In this document: positions 35,640-47,515 of the stretch, one piece after another
How positions within the stretch are numbered: the first letter of the stretch is position 1
How the letters are laid out: each line of letters starts with the position of its first letter
From: Schistosoma haematobium
Taxonomy: Eukaryota > Platyhelminthes > Trematoda > Strigeidida > Schistosomatidae
Reading direction: 5' to 3'
DNA length: 64,000 nucleotides
Assembly (NCBI RefSeq): GCF_000699445.3
Contig: NC_067198.1
Span: forward strand, 32,950,536 to 33,014,535
Position numbers and translations under genes: made by a program
The notes under the pieces: model-generated
The model's database searches: none
What the model saw: the letters and a program-made list of their open reading frames with translations, nothing else
What the model was told of the DNA's origin: nothing

Positions 35640-36575
35640 TCTTTTACTTACTTACTTAATTACTTACGCCTGTTACTACTAGTGAAGCATAGGCCGCAGA
35701 CCAGCATTCTACAATCCACTCTGTCCTGGGCCTTCTTTCCTAGTTCCATCAAATTCTTGTTCATTTTTCGCATGTCTATTTCCATTTCCCGGCGTAATGT
35801 GTTCTTTGGTCTTCCTCTTCTCCTTTGGCCTTGAGGATTCCAATTAAAAGTTTGTCTTGTGACACAGTTGGATGCTTTATTCAATGTGTGTCCTATACAC
35901 TTCCAGCGCTTCTTCCCGATTTCTTCCTCCGCTGGGATCTGGTTTGTTCTCTCCCACAGTACGTTGTTGCTAATAGTGTCCGGCCAATGGATCTGAAGTA
36001 TTTTGCGTAGACAACTGTTAATAAACACCTGTATCTTCTGGATGATGGCTTTCGTAGTTCTCCAGGTTTCTACCCCATATAGTAGAACTGTCTTGACATT
36101 TGTATTGAAAATCCTGACCTTGATGTTGGTTGACAGTTGCTTTGAGTTTCAGATGTTCCTCAGTTGTAAATATGATGCTCCTGCTTTGCCGATCCGTGCC
36201 TTCACATCTGCATCAGATCCACCCTGTTCATCAATGATGCTGCCCAAATATGTAAAGGTTTTTACATCTTCCAAATCTTCTCCATCAATTGTGACTGGAT
36301 TAGTGCATGCTGTGTTGTATCGAAGAATCTTGCTTTTCCCTTTGTGTATATTGAGACCTACTGCTGCTGAGGCTGCTGCTACACTGGTCGTCTTCTCCTG
36401 AATTTGTTGTTGCGTTTGGGATAGAAGGGCCAGATCATCTGCAAAGTCTAGATCATCCAACTGCATCCTAGATGTCCACTGTATCCCGTGTTTCTCTTCA
36501 GATCCAGTCGATCACCAGGAGAAAGAGAAAGGGTGAGAGTAAGCAACCTTGCCTCAGGCACGCACTTTTTTAATT
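35640..36575 (-). mobile_element. RTE-clade LINE, best-preserved RT C-terminal half
   Basis: Minus strand, 5' to 3': RQGCLLSPFLFLLVIDWI (RT block with the conserved QG, near 36555-36500), a frameshift, then LDFADDLALLS with intact catalytic FADD (ORF 36466-36149), NIHKGKSKILRY, the DGEDLEDVKTFTYLGSI block, and a stop in place of W at the end of QLRNI. After a gap, a 122-codon frame follows (36028-35660) with [29 protein letters not shown], the basic stretch [15 protein letters not shown] and the C-terminus. The 3' end is a (TAAG)n-type tail (ttacttacttaattacttacg at 35645-35666). Endonuclease and N-terminal RT are missing. It is a 5'-truncated dead copy, but less decayed than the others. Confidence 0.92.
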
Positions 36576-38289
36576 TCTGCAAATTTTACTAACATTATTA
36601 TGTAATACCTTACTTTATTCTTGTGTCTCATAATTACATAAGAATTTTGATATTTTTTGTCAATTAATCAAGTTATATTACTTATTTGTTATATTTTGCA
36701 CATTATTTATAAGTATACTAGTCATACGTAGTAGAAATCAATTTATCAAGTATCATAATAATTATTTATCAAAATGTATTTACAATATGAAATATGGAAA
36801 AATAAGGGTCCTTACTATTATTATTATTATTGTTATTATTATTATTATTACCATTATCATTATTACTAATGTTATTATTATTATTGTTAAATGGCTTAAT
36901 TCAATTATTTCACACTATTTCAATTAACATTCATCAGTTACAAAAGATTGTGATTGACATTTGTCATAATTAAGAGTGATGATATATATTTAAGATTCAT
37001 TATACTTGTACTAATCAACTAAATGACTTTAAAAGTATTATTAGTTACTATTTGATGAATTTTATTGATAGACTATGTGTTTCAATAAAATATTGTATTT
37101 ACCTTAGATTGATTTAAGTTGGTGTACTACTAGAAGGTAAAGAGTAATGAAAAGTTTTCTGCTCAAGTATGAGATTCTTCAAAAGTGATCACTCAAGACC
37201 ATACCATAGGTCTAGCCAAAAACCCTAATTTTTAGAACTAAAATATTATTGTCTAATGGTTCAATTGATACAGTGAGATAATCCCATTTGATTTAAAGTA
37301 AAATTGAAAAAGATTGAAGTTATCAAGATTCGTTGTCTTAAAGAAATTCCATCCAAACGGGAAAAAAATAATACAACTGTAATATTTAATAAATAATAAA
37401 ATATTGACAAATATATTTGTCGTTCATTTGAAGAATTGAGGGGAAATGACGACTAATGTGTTATATGCATGACTAGTTTGTATTCTACTCTGATCTTAGG
37501 TTCATTTTAAAGTTAACTTCGAGTTGAAGCTAATAAATTTGTTCAGAATGACAAAACAACCCAGCTAAAAAAACCCTACTTTATCAGAATTCATGTCTGT
37601 AGAAATGTGTTTAAATGATCTCACTATAAAACACTACCAGTGATCTTGATTCTGTTTACCATTTCAAATGAACAAGTGTATAACCATTCATATTTATGTA
37701 GTCAGTAGAAAAAAACCCTGTTGGATATATAAAGGAAACCTCTCACTCTCGTACAAATACAGCGTAACCATTCTGCTTTGATAACAATAATTTGTGCTGT
37801 TTGGTTGTTTGTTTTCGGTTATTTTATTAAAATAATCATTGAAAAAGGCATATAGTCATAGTTAATTGATAATCACATGGAAACAATAGGCAATTGGAAT
37901 AAATGTTACAACATTGTTTGAAACTCATTAATATTGTTTATCCATGACCCAAATAATGGATTGAACTTAGGACTATCAGGTCTCACAACGAATACAATGC
38001 ATTTAATTTAATGATTTTTAATCACAGTCAATTGTGTATATGTTAAAATGATTAAAGTCATTAGCGAAATCTGTTAAAAATCTGTTTAGTAGGTTTAAAG
38101 GTAACGTACTCATTACATGATCTTAAGTTACTGGCTTTCATTTATCTTGAAATTTTGATTAAATAACATCATAGGGATTCAGGCTTTGGAAGAGACAGTT
38201 GCTAAATAGTTTCCAGGGATTCGTCAACTGAAGTCAATTCGTGGCATCGACAAATTAGAGCTCGTGAAAGTTTCAAAAGCTGAAATTTA
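36576..38289. other. No gene; (ATT)n near 36815-36893
   Basis: AT-rich sequence. The trinucleotide region has interruptions (gttattatta, ccattatcatt). No other feature seen. Confidence 0.55.
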
Positions 38290-38445
38290 GTTAGCAATGG
38301 AATTCGTTCTCTTTGGGTCTTGTCAGCTGGATATATCTGGATTCGAGTGCTGCTCTTCAATTCAGGATGCAGGTATATCCAACCGACGAGTGCTAAATGG
38401 GACGAAATGTGCTTTATCAATTCCACTGCTACCTTTGTGATGTCG
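38290..38445. mobile_element. Inverted SM-alpha composite, degraded
   Basis: A minus-strand ribozyme region (agttagcaatggaattcg to gtcagctggatatatc, 38290-38338) is followed by a plus-strand one (ggatgcaggtatatccaaccgacgag to attccactgctacc, 38364-38435). The plus core reads CCGACGA and the minus core is shortened. Tail and tRNA-like parts are absent, so only the ribozyme-bearing segment survives on each strand. The minus frame of 74 codons here is a translation of the repeat. Confidence 0.7.
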
Positions 38446-38569
38446 TTTGAATTGTATATGGTAAGTTTACGTCAAACATATGTCTAATTCCTCTTAGCAT
38501 AGAAGCCTGATATTAACATAAAGCTATTCAGTGAGTACCTACGCATTCTTTATTCTAATCTGGTCAGTC

Positions 38570-39112
38570 AGTAGTCTTGTGTGCTGTTAGAAGTATGAGG
38601 GCGGTTATCACTTCCCGGTCGCCCACACCGTGGAAGGGTTCTCCTGGAGTCACCTGAAAATGAGATTGGATTAGAGGTGGTTCTAGTGACCTGAAAGCGT
38701 GACCTCAGTGCTCAAGGGACAAATGCTTGAAGTCGGTCACACACGACCTTTTTATGAGTAATTTTTGTGTTAGTGCCGTACTTGTTGAGACCTTACCACC
38801 GGAGATGGATATCCGTGGGATAAGGCGATGTGTGCATTTTTAGGGTCGACCTTTTCTAACCCCACCCCTCCTTGTGGGAAGGCAGCATCGCTGTCATGCT
38901 GGAGGTCTGAAGGAAACACCTTACTGCTGTCACACCTCTGTACGGTTAGCAGTACGACTTCGCCCTCAGACCTTGTGTCATCTGCTTTTAGTCTTACCAC
39001 CCTTCAATCGACCTGTCTGGAATGGTAGGACCTTGAGGAACGGTTGTTCCAGCCAGTTTAGCTCGATTGATTCAAGCCTGACCACCACGTCAAGGTAGCA
39101 ACAACGGTTTTC
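38570..39112. repeat. GC-richer island, probably an unclassified interspersed element
   Basis: This block (from gtcagtcagtagtcttgtg to acgtcaaggtagcaacaacgg) is clearly less AT-rich than its surroundings and has sharp edges. Overlapping open frames occur on both strands (38770-39000 minus; 38828-39028 and 38874-39098 plus), which is expected for GC-richer DNA of this size. None has a motif that I recognise. Such islands in schistosome DNA are usually retrotransposon pieces; that is inference. An old exon cannot be excluded. Confidence 0.5.
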
Positions 39113-41274
39113 TAATCGAACTGAGAATAAAATGTCTTATTAACTGAAGACTCACAGTAAGCTAGTAATAAGCGTTTGCTTCACCAATGTTCCAAATAAA
39201 TGCAAATTGTAGTAGATGACTTTGGGATTATGTATTGGGGATAAATTATGAGTCTTTTATTTATTCAATAATTACATAAAATAGCGTCATTCAACATTCT
39301 CAATAAATTTTTATTCAACACCATTATGTAATGAAAATAATCGTTGAAAAAACCAAAGGTAGTTTGTAGATAAAGAAAATACATTTATTTTACGTTTGTA
39401 TACTGATGTGATTTGTATTTTACTGTATTTTGAATTGCGATGTAGATGAAGTATAAATTTCGGATCCGTCTAAATAAATATAGATGAAAAGAAAAAAAAA
39501 GGCTGTTTTTAAAAGACAAATCAAAAGGCTTGACAGGCAACTACGTAATGTCTAAGATGATGTAAATGTGAAATTAAAAAATGAAAATAGAAATTACTAG
39601 ACAAATTAGTTTTGGACACAGAGTGATAGACTATGCGCTTGAGATGTTTTGAGTCACAAAATATATCCTCTTTGTTAACGCTAGTTGACAGTTTGTCAAG
39701 TGATTCAGTTTATTTTTTTTCAGTTTGTAAGAATAATCAGTCATTTTACAGCATAGGCAGATAAAATAGTCTTCTAGTGATTAACGTAGGCGAAATTTCA
39801 TAGATTTTCCATTTCTTTACTTGTAAACCGCCTCGTTCAGTCCAAAGAATATATGAAATATGAACCGTCCAAAGATTATAATAATAACACAAATAAGAAA
39901 TTTCATGTTTCGCTATTCAATAATGTCACCATTTGTTTATTCATACAGAAAATGATGAATGTGTCTGTAATTGGAACATCAATAATAAACGACTTCCCAG
40001 GTTTTATATAATTGATAAATTCTTCTGTCATATACCAAACCCATGGGCATACATCTTTTCATAAGCCTTAATCTACCTGATATCTGTACTATTATAGTTT
40101 TTTTTAGGTCAACTGGAGCGTCTTAAAAATTTAGTGAATAGTTAACTTAGATCTATGTATATTAGGTATGGCAACTCAAACTAATGTACGTACGTATGAC
40201 GTTCTACGTTCTACTGATTGACTAACTGACTGAGGTAAACTATAGGATAGTCTCATATATTATAACCTGTCATTCTAATAATATTTGTAAAGATCCTAGT
40301 CAGTTAGTTAAAATGAAAGGCAGTTTGGAAAAGCCTCTTCAATTCTAAAATCATATAATATTATTGAGTAATAATGAAGAAATCTCAACACAGTTACATA
40401 CTTATATATATATGCCTACAACGTTTATCAGTAAAAATAAAACACCCTATAAACCAAATAAAAGACAAGATATCAATCATTTCATTAATCTTTAACATAT
40501 GATGAAATGTAAAAAACTAAAGAAAAGCAAATAAAAATAAATTAATGTTATCCTATTGGAGAGGAAACAATAGGTTAAAATTTAATGTTGTTGCACAAAG
40601 TATACCAATTTCAAGGTGTTCTTAACGAAATCTTTCATTCATTGATTGAAATGAGTATGATAAGTAGTTAATATTTTATGTTATAAATTTCATAAACAAA
40701 TCTCCGCGCTGACTACTTGATAGGGATCAGTTGAAATTCTCTTGTGTTCACTAAGGGTGGTTTTAAACTCAACGTTGTCATGTCAACCTAATGTATTGCA
40801 AACCGGAATAATGTTCATATTTACGTTTATGTAGTCATTTAATTTGTCATATTATGATGTATTTTTTTTATTAAAAAACTAGGTTATGCCATGAATTATG
40901 CTCTGGTTGTAATTAAGATTTACCGCGTTCTACTGCGTTACCTCGGACATGAATTGCCTGTTGGAATGATATCCCAAGTCATAGTAAGCTTAATCAAATC
41001 GTTGTTTTTTTTAGGTAGACCGTCAATGAATAATGTTACTGGAGAAAGGTTTGTTGTGCTGTAACGTTTTTTGTTTAATTGCCATAACGACACTCCTATG
41101 ATTAATTTTTATCAAGCTCTTTATTAACTTATTTAACAGACAGTGTTATTCGAATAGTAACAATTCATATATTTCTTTGTTCTATCATGATCACTATTAC
41201 GTCTGTATAAACATGTATGCTTGTGATGGTCTACGCACATATCTCTCTCTAGCTTAAATGTTGATCGCTTAAAT
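39113..41274. other. 2.2 kb without a recognisable gene
   Basis: AT-rich, no motif, no repeat related to others in the window. Confidence 0.5.
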
Positions 41275-41545
41275 ATTGCTCGATGAATTATTCTCTTTCC
41301 CATGTGCTCGAATCCTATTAAATGCCTTTACCTTTCCTATCTGCGCCTTGAATCGATTTGACTATAAACTCACCTCTCGCTCGCACACACACACATTAGC
41401 CTCTTTGCTCCGAATTCGCTCGAAGTGCTTGTTACATTGTTATCTGTGCTATCTGCTAATAAACTGTAATCGCTTCTTCTTATTGCCTTCTGAATTCAAA
41501 CAGCGTTGGGATTTATATAATAACGGTTATCAAAGTGGTTAATTA
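41275..41545 (+). mobile_element. LTR-like segment, type 2
   Basis: Pyrimidine-rich, less AT-rich block containing tgactataaactcacc (TATA-like, ~41358), cgctcgcacacacacacatt, and ctaataaactgtaatcgcttc (AATAAA-like signal at ~41457). It then has gttatcaaagtggtta near 41527-41542, which could be a primer-binding site. These features in this order fit a 5' LTR edge of a BEL or Ty3-like element, but there is no second copy and no coding region to confirm it. The 88-codon plus frame at 41276-41542 lies inside and has no motif. Confidence 0.35.
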
Positions 41546-41834
41546 ACGAAGCTAAGCCACTCAACTTCAAATCAAACTCCTTTTTTAGCTATAAATAAAA
41601 TATGTATAAATAGCATGAAAATTTTTTTCGATATTATATTCCAAATAGTTTCATCATTTCGTTTTCCATTGTGAATAAATTCACTTCAAGCATTTGTCTT
41701 TTTGGTAGTTCTTATTGCCATAACTAATTTTTTGACTACATTGTTTCAATAAATAATTAGAATAAGAAAATTTATGGACATCGTAGAATCATCATAATCT
41801 AAATCACAGGTTGTTTTCAGCCAGACTGCTACAA

Positions 41835-42085
41835 AAAAACCCAGAAAGAACTGAACAGCCGTTTCGTTCTAGTACAGGATTACGCAGAAGTGACTAAAGT
41901 TTGACATGTTCGCCATTGAATGTCGAGTCAGTAGTCTAAAGATTACGGGTTAGCATCTGAGATGATTTCTCGTATCAGAGTCGTAGATCCACACTGTCTA
42001 GAGGTCTTATACTGGGATGAAATGACTATTCAGTGCATTTTTGGTTTTCAGTAGTAGTTTGTGATTGAAACTTCAATAAATAGCT
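41835..42085. mobile_element. Inverted SINE-B composite, old
   Basis: Minus-strand ribozyme region (gaactgaacagccgtttcgttctagtacaggattac, 41849-41884), then a plus-strand copy from the head (tgtcgagtcagtagtctaaag at 41924). The plus copy continues through the linker (gtcgtagatccacactg), ribozyme remnant (ggatgaaatgactattcagtgc) and part of the tail. Cores are lost on both strands. Confidence 0.6.
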
Positions 42086-42254
42086 TTTCTAATTGAACAT
42101 CATATTCTTAAAATATGAACAATATCAGTGATCTTAAGTTCAAACTATTAGATAACAAATAAATTCATTTATCACACAAGAATGTAAAATTAATAAACAG
42201 AACAATAATCAGACTGACCATAAAGCAAGATAAATAAATAAATCTTACTGTAAA

Positions 42255-42271
42255 ACAAACAAACAAACAAA
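42255..42271 (+). repeat. (AAAC)n microsatellite
   Basis: Four aaac units, preceded by a short aaat run at 42230-42243. Confidence 0.9.
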
Positions 42272-42911
42272 AGTTTATTCGAGATAACAATAAAATCTTA
42301 TCAGCTTTTCTGTTTGTATTTTGGTATTTATAATAATTAAATCAAAATTAATTAGATACCAGTTCACTTTTTCTTTCACTAATTTCATATAATAAGATCA
42401 TAGTAGATAGAATTTGTAAAAAAGAGGCCAATATAATAATTTGATCGATTTAGTTATTCGTTGTTTCTTATTAAAATTAAAGTTGAGTATACAAATGAAT
42501 CTACTCAGAATTCATGCATATCTATCTATCTAGTCATGTTTTATACTGTGATCCTGAATGACACGGGTTAGAATCCTGGAAGATTGAAGGTGCATCATTT
42601 TGAAGAGTATTAGACAATACGAAACCTAGATTGAGATTTTCACCATCATTTAACTTCTAAAACTTATTATTGATCAGCGTATTTTAAATGCATGAACAAT
42701 ACAAAAGTTCTGGATTTCTCTCTAGCAACACTCGGTACTTAACTAATCATGTTAAGCAGAATAGATGTTTGGAATAAATAAAGCATTATTGATCATTTTA
42801 GATGATTACGATGCATAAAATGTAGTGAACTGCAATAAATTATTGATAACATAAATATGAAGAATAAATAAATCTTTAATATTAGAATAATTAGACATGA
42901 GCTGATGTTTC

Positions 42912-42961
<50 letters not shown>

Positions 42962-43522
42962 GTCCAGTGAATGAACGAGAAAGGATGCTTAAGTTCCTGA
43001 TTACAACCAGTTTGCATATTTATTGAACAAACTAGTATGTGATATTATATTTTACATTCTATTATATTTCTTGTTCAATTTTATTCCCGCAACCATAAAA
43101 ATTATACGTTAAACGTCAGTGCTATTTCTTAACAATATTACGGCATAAATCCAAGAAACAAGTACAAATTATCAGATTCATGCTTTTCAAAGATAATAAC
43201 AGAAATCGAATAGTGTTGCGGCATTGCATAACTTATGTTATTAAGTTATCAATGTGTAAATGTCATTATTATCCAAACAACTCTCTTAGATGAACAGTAT
43301 TTACGGAATTTTATGAACAGACCAGTATGCATCACCACTGAATAACTTACACGACGTTTGGTAGTTTTCAGTAATCAGGAATTCGAACGTCTAGCTATTG
43401 AAGCATATCGATAGTGAAGCTTCTCTACAGCTTTTAGATAAGACACTGGACATCCACTATACGTTAAATTGTTTTTCTAGATGAATCAATTCATCGTCAA
43501 ATCGTCAGCTAGATCCCACAAC
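42272..43522. other. No gene; AT microsatellite at 42918-42957
   Basis: AT-rich spacer with a pure 40-bp AT run. 42545-42660 has a few SINE-B-like words (gggttagaatcctgg, aatacgaaacc) but is too decayed to call. Confidence 0.5.
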
Positions 43523-44100
43523 AATCTGTGCTAAATTCACTTGGTATTGTTTTACTTGTATCTCCCAATTGTTATTTAGGACTGCAATTGATCAGTCTTT
43601 CATTGGCATATGCGCATCCTGTGTGGATTGCCTCGATATAGCCTTAAGTCACAAGCTTTTTAAGCAAAGATGGATAGTGACTAGCAGTGGAATCTAGGAC
43701 TCGCGTTTCGTCTTATTTCGGACTTATCAGTTGGACGTACCTGCATCGCAGAGTTAATGTTCACTCCGGGACTTAAGGCTATATCGAGGCAATCCACACA
43801 GGATGCACATATGCCAATAAGAGACTGATCAATTGCAGTCCTAAATAACAATGGGAAGATACAAGTAAAACAACACCAAGTGAATTTAAACTTCACCACA
43901 TTGCACAAGCGAGTGACTTTCAGGAATCAGCAGCCACGTGGATAATGCTATGGCGTTTGAAGCAAACGGTACTGGGTTCGAGTCCCGGTGTGGACATCAA
44001 ATCTGCGACGCAGGTACATCCAGCTGACGAGTCCCAAATAAGACGAAACGCGCTTCCTGGATTCCACTGATAGACACTATCCATCTTTGCTTAATCTGTG
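43523..44100. mobile_element. Inverted, junction-spanning SM-alpha composite with 8-bp flanking repeat
   Basis: aatctgtg stands at 43523-43530 and 44093-44100. Inside, a minus-strand part runs from the tail end (ttcacttggtattgt) through the ribozyme to near the B box (43531-43770). It turns directly into a plus-strand part that begins just downstream of a ribozyme (acttaaggctatatcgagg at 43771), crosses the tail-head junction (caccaagtgaatttaaac at 43873-43890) and goes on through A box, B box (ctgggttcgagtcccgg, 43973-43989) and ribozyme to tttgctt. Arms of about 80 bp (43565-43650 and 43771-43853) are almost perfect reverse complements. The plus part is thus a circularly permuted unit. The minus core is dead (CTGATAA); the plus core is conserved. 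Confidence 0.9.
44011..44070 (+). ncRNA. SM-alpha hammerhead ribozyme, core conserved
   Basis: Stem I ATCCAG (44018-44023) pairs with CTGGAT (44057-44062). The core CTGACGA is at 44024-44030. Stem II is gtc...gac with loop ccaaataa-type sequence. GAAA is at 44045-44048, then a short stem III (A-U pair, then one C-U mismatch), and triplet TTC with the cleavable C at 44056. All essential core bases match the schistosome hammerhead. The stem III mismatch may weaken it. The motif class is well known from schistosome SM-alpha repeats. Confidence 0.8.
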
Positions 44101-44439
44101 ATGAAGTTTTCTGAAAAGATTTCTGTAATTAAGAGATAGTTCTCATCCTGGATTAATATCGATTGTAAAAGTATTTGAAAACACAATGCATTGAACAACT
44201 ATTTCCTTTAATTTGACAAACCTCCTTCAATGCAAACTCACAACTCTACACATGGTTAGACAATAAACTCACAAATCACATGTAAAGTGAAATAGTGACA
44301 ATTTGATCGGGCAACACACAGAACATGAGTAGATTGGTGGCATAACTCAATCCTCGTTTCATTTTATCAATAAGGGTTACTGTCTCATTCTTCACTTGAT
44401 CATAGTAAGTGACTAATTGAATTGAATGAGTGGTTCGCA

Positions 44440-44640
44440 GTATCACAAACAAACAGAAGTTGATTGTTTCAACCGTAGGATTGGAACTCAGTGGTTTATT
44501 TACGTCGTACTCGTTGTGTACGGTTGATGGATGGTGTATGTGTGCATTGTTGAAGAGTCTCGAACTGGTGCGAAACATCTGTTCTAGTATTGTATGGTTT
44601 TCAATAACTTCCCAAAGAAATGTCAGTGATCAAAACTATT
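44440..44640 (+). mobile_element. Possible SINE-B relic
   Basis: gtaggattggaactcagtgg, then gtgtgtgcattgttgaagagtctc and gtgcgaaacatctg, follow the SINE-B order of B box, linker and ribozyme but are strongly diverged. The overlapping frames on both strands (44276-44578 minus, 44430-44651 plus) have no motif. Confidence 0.4.
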
Positions 44641-46011
44641 TTTTAGTCTGATTAATTGGCAATGAATAATGAATTAATATGAAAACCGTATTATCATTAA
44701 TCGCGATTCAGCAATTCATATGATAACCTTGTTCACAGAGGTCATTTAGAAAAACAATGAATAACACGAAAAATACAGCAAATTATTATTTTCCTCCTCT
44801 TACTTGAATCCCAAAGTTCAAAGGTGGAATCGACACAACCAACACAAAGGGACTAAGACTGTACGAATCGTGTTTCTGATTAATAAACTCTGTTTTATGT
44901 ACACACAGACGAACGCACATAGACAAGCATACAATAATGGACATTGATAGTGGAATAAAGGCTAACAAAACGGAGAATTAGACTAAGCATAAACGAAATG
45001 TAGTTTTGGTCACAGATTGATATCTTTTAAAGCATCACTTCGATGAAACAATTCCGTTTTCGTTTGTTTACTTTTACGATGTATGAATCTTCATTTTATT
45101 AAGAACAACCAAAATATTTTCTAATGATTTATTCTGTGTCCATTCAGTAATTTCTAAAGATCAGGATTTCTTGATTTCTGAAAGGAAACAAATTACTTCC
45201 ACAGTAAAAATTGATTTTACAACCACAATAACAATGTATTCATATTGCATGTCAACAACAAGTTTTATGCATGTGACCAGTAGTAATCAATATTGTTAAT
45301 CATTGTTCTCGTTTCTTATGATTTATGACATTCCAATCTGAAATGCCTTGACAAATCGTAGTTTCCTTAGAATTACAATAAATTTTGCTTTTCAAATAGC
45401 TGATATTGTTTCATGTAATAGATAACTACTAAACTTAAATGAATCACAATATAACTATCAATGATGAGTTTTGTGAGTAATTTTGTCACTCATCAAGACT
45501 CATGACCGGACGTATTGTTTCCATCCAAGAAATATATATCTCAAGGAATGTGGAAGGATTCCAGTATATATTACTAAAATCTGAGAACCATACGGTAAAT
45601 ACTTAATTTGCAAAATATCAATCAATTTTCTCCAATTTGACTATTACTTTTGTAAATATCAGTCCTTCCCCTCAAATTTCATTGTTCCTGCATTTTTATG
45701 CCAATTGATTTTCGTTCCAGTTCTTTCTTCCTCGATCTTCTACTGAAATACATTCTATTCCTGACTATCGTTATATACTACTTATGTGAATATAAGTAGC
45801 TCACACCTCAATATTACATGAAAAATATGAATATAGCAGAAGTTTTAACTGAGATCAAATGTTAGTTAAACGCTGCATTCTATCATTCGACATCCACCAT
45901 TTAATGGAAATAAAAAGTGACTGAAATTCTTGGTTATGATACACTCGATTTGAATGATAACTTTGCGTATATCTCAAATCAACTGATTTATACTAAAAAA
46001 TACTATTGTAT
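44641..46011. other. No gene seen
   Basis: AT-rich spacer; nothing recognised. Confidence 0.5.
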
Positions 46012-46190
46012 CTGCAGGGGTTTTGTGTATATTATAGTAATTTCAATGGTTGAGATCTTGAGTCAATTGAAGCTAAACCACCATGGAAAACCTGATAGCA
46101 CTGGACAGCCATTTTGTCCTATTGTGGGATTCCTCAGCAGTGCATCCCCACGATTCCGGCTCTCAAGATTCGAACGCAGGACCTATTATC
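46012..46190 (-). mobile_element. SINE-B copy, truncated at the B box
   Basis: Minus strand: tail (gcaggggttttgtgtatatt at the left), middle (gagtcaattgaagctaaacc), ribozyme region and linker, ending just after the B box (gattcgaacgcaggacc). The head is absent. CTGAGGA is intact but GAAA reads AAAA, so cleavage is not expected. The 99-codon frame at 45917-46216 partly covers it and is not a gene. Confidence 0.85.
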
Positions 46191-47287
46191 ATGTTTTATT
46201 TTCAAACATTTCATGATATTCAAACAAACAAAATTCTTTTGTTTTTATAATTTCAATGGATTTTCTTTAAGAAAACGGAAACATGTTGAGAGCTGTAGAA
46301 AATATCTAATATTTTCGTAAATGTGTTTAATAAAATACAAAAATAAGAGAAAGTTTATTTTACGTGCAAAAAAATTGTTGACTATTTAATTTTCACATTT
46401 ACTTTAATTTTCTTTTTTTTCTCTTTTTCAAAGAATAATTTTTCCCTGTAATAAACAAAAAAAAGAGAGAACGTCTATGATAATCCCATGGAGAAATAAG
46501 AAAATGAATTTAGTAAACACGTAAATGTTTACAAACAAATTTATTTATTTGGATTCTATTAATAAAAGACAGAGAATAGATCTACCTATCTATCATAATA
46601 CATAATAATAATAATAGTAATAATAATACTACTAATAATAATAATAACAGTAATAGTAATGATAATAGTAATAATAATCACGAAAGTGTTTAATTAGATT
46701 TCGATTTTTAACAATGTATGTTTTGTTTGTTTGTTTGTTTGTTTTTGGATATTTTTGTTCCATGTAATGACACATACTTATATGTGGATTACATAGTTTT
46801 ATGTTGTCTTGATGTCTAATTTATTTTTCATATAACTCTGACTTGTGAACGGTTTGAAAACAAACACAAATAGCCTATGATTGCATATACATTATGGAGT
46901 TTTTCAACTTATAGTGAAGTTAGAAGGAAATTTCGACTATAGCTAAGTTTCCTGATTAAAAAATCCTTCGTTTCAAATGAGCCAGTTCTGTTGACTTTTT
47001 ACTTAAGATGGTTTTAAATCACATCCAGTTCATACTACTAAGAATTATAAGCAGTTGGAGGACAGTTACAAAACTGCAAAGTTTGCGTTATTACACAGGT
47101 GAAACATTGTGTTGTTTATCTGATTTAAGCAACATTATCATTGAATTGATACAATATTTTAAGTTTCAATGACGCGTCACTTATAAACGAACGGGAATTT
47201 TATAGTGGCATGTTGTTGATTAACTTTGTATTCACTAATTCACATTCTTTTAGTTTTAAATATTTACAAATGTATAAGAACTTATTA
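46191..47287. other. No gene; AAT and TTTG microsatellites
   Basis: (AAT)n with many interruptions at 46600-46680 and (TTTG)n at 46718-46746. The rest is AT-rich and featureless. Confidence 0.55.
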
Positions 47288-47515
47288 TCGTGGATTGGTT
47301 GAAGTTAGACATTAACAGCGTTGGATGCCAGCTCAGTAGTTTAAAAGTTAATCTCTCTCGCTAGAGGCCAAAATCCTGGGTTCAAATCTTCAGAGGCGGG
47401 GTCGCGGATGTGTACTGCTGAGGCGTCCCATATTGGTATAAAGCGGCCATCCAGTGCTTCCAGGTTTTCCATGGTAGTCTAGCTTCAATTGACTCATGAA
47501 TTCAACTAGTAACAT
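47288..47515 (+). mobile_element. SINE-B copy, plus strand
   Basis: Part of the extra head region (cgtggattggttgaagttag), then ggatgccagctcagtag, a B box (gggttcaaatct), the linker, ribozyme region and tail start. The core reads CTGAGGC and GAAA is changed to TAAA. Dead ribozyme. Confidence 0.85.
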
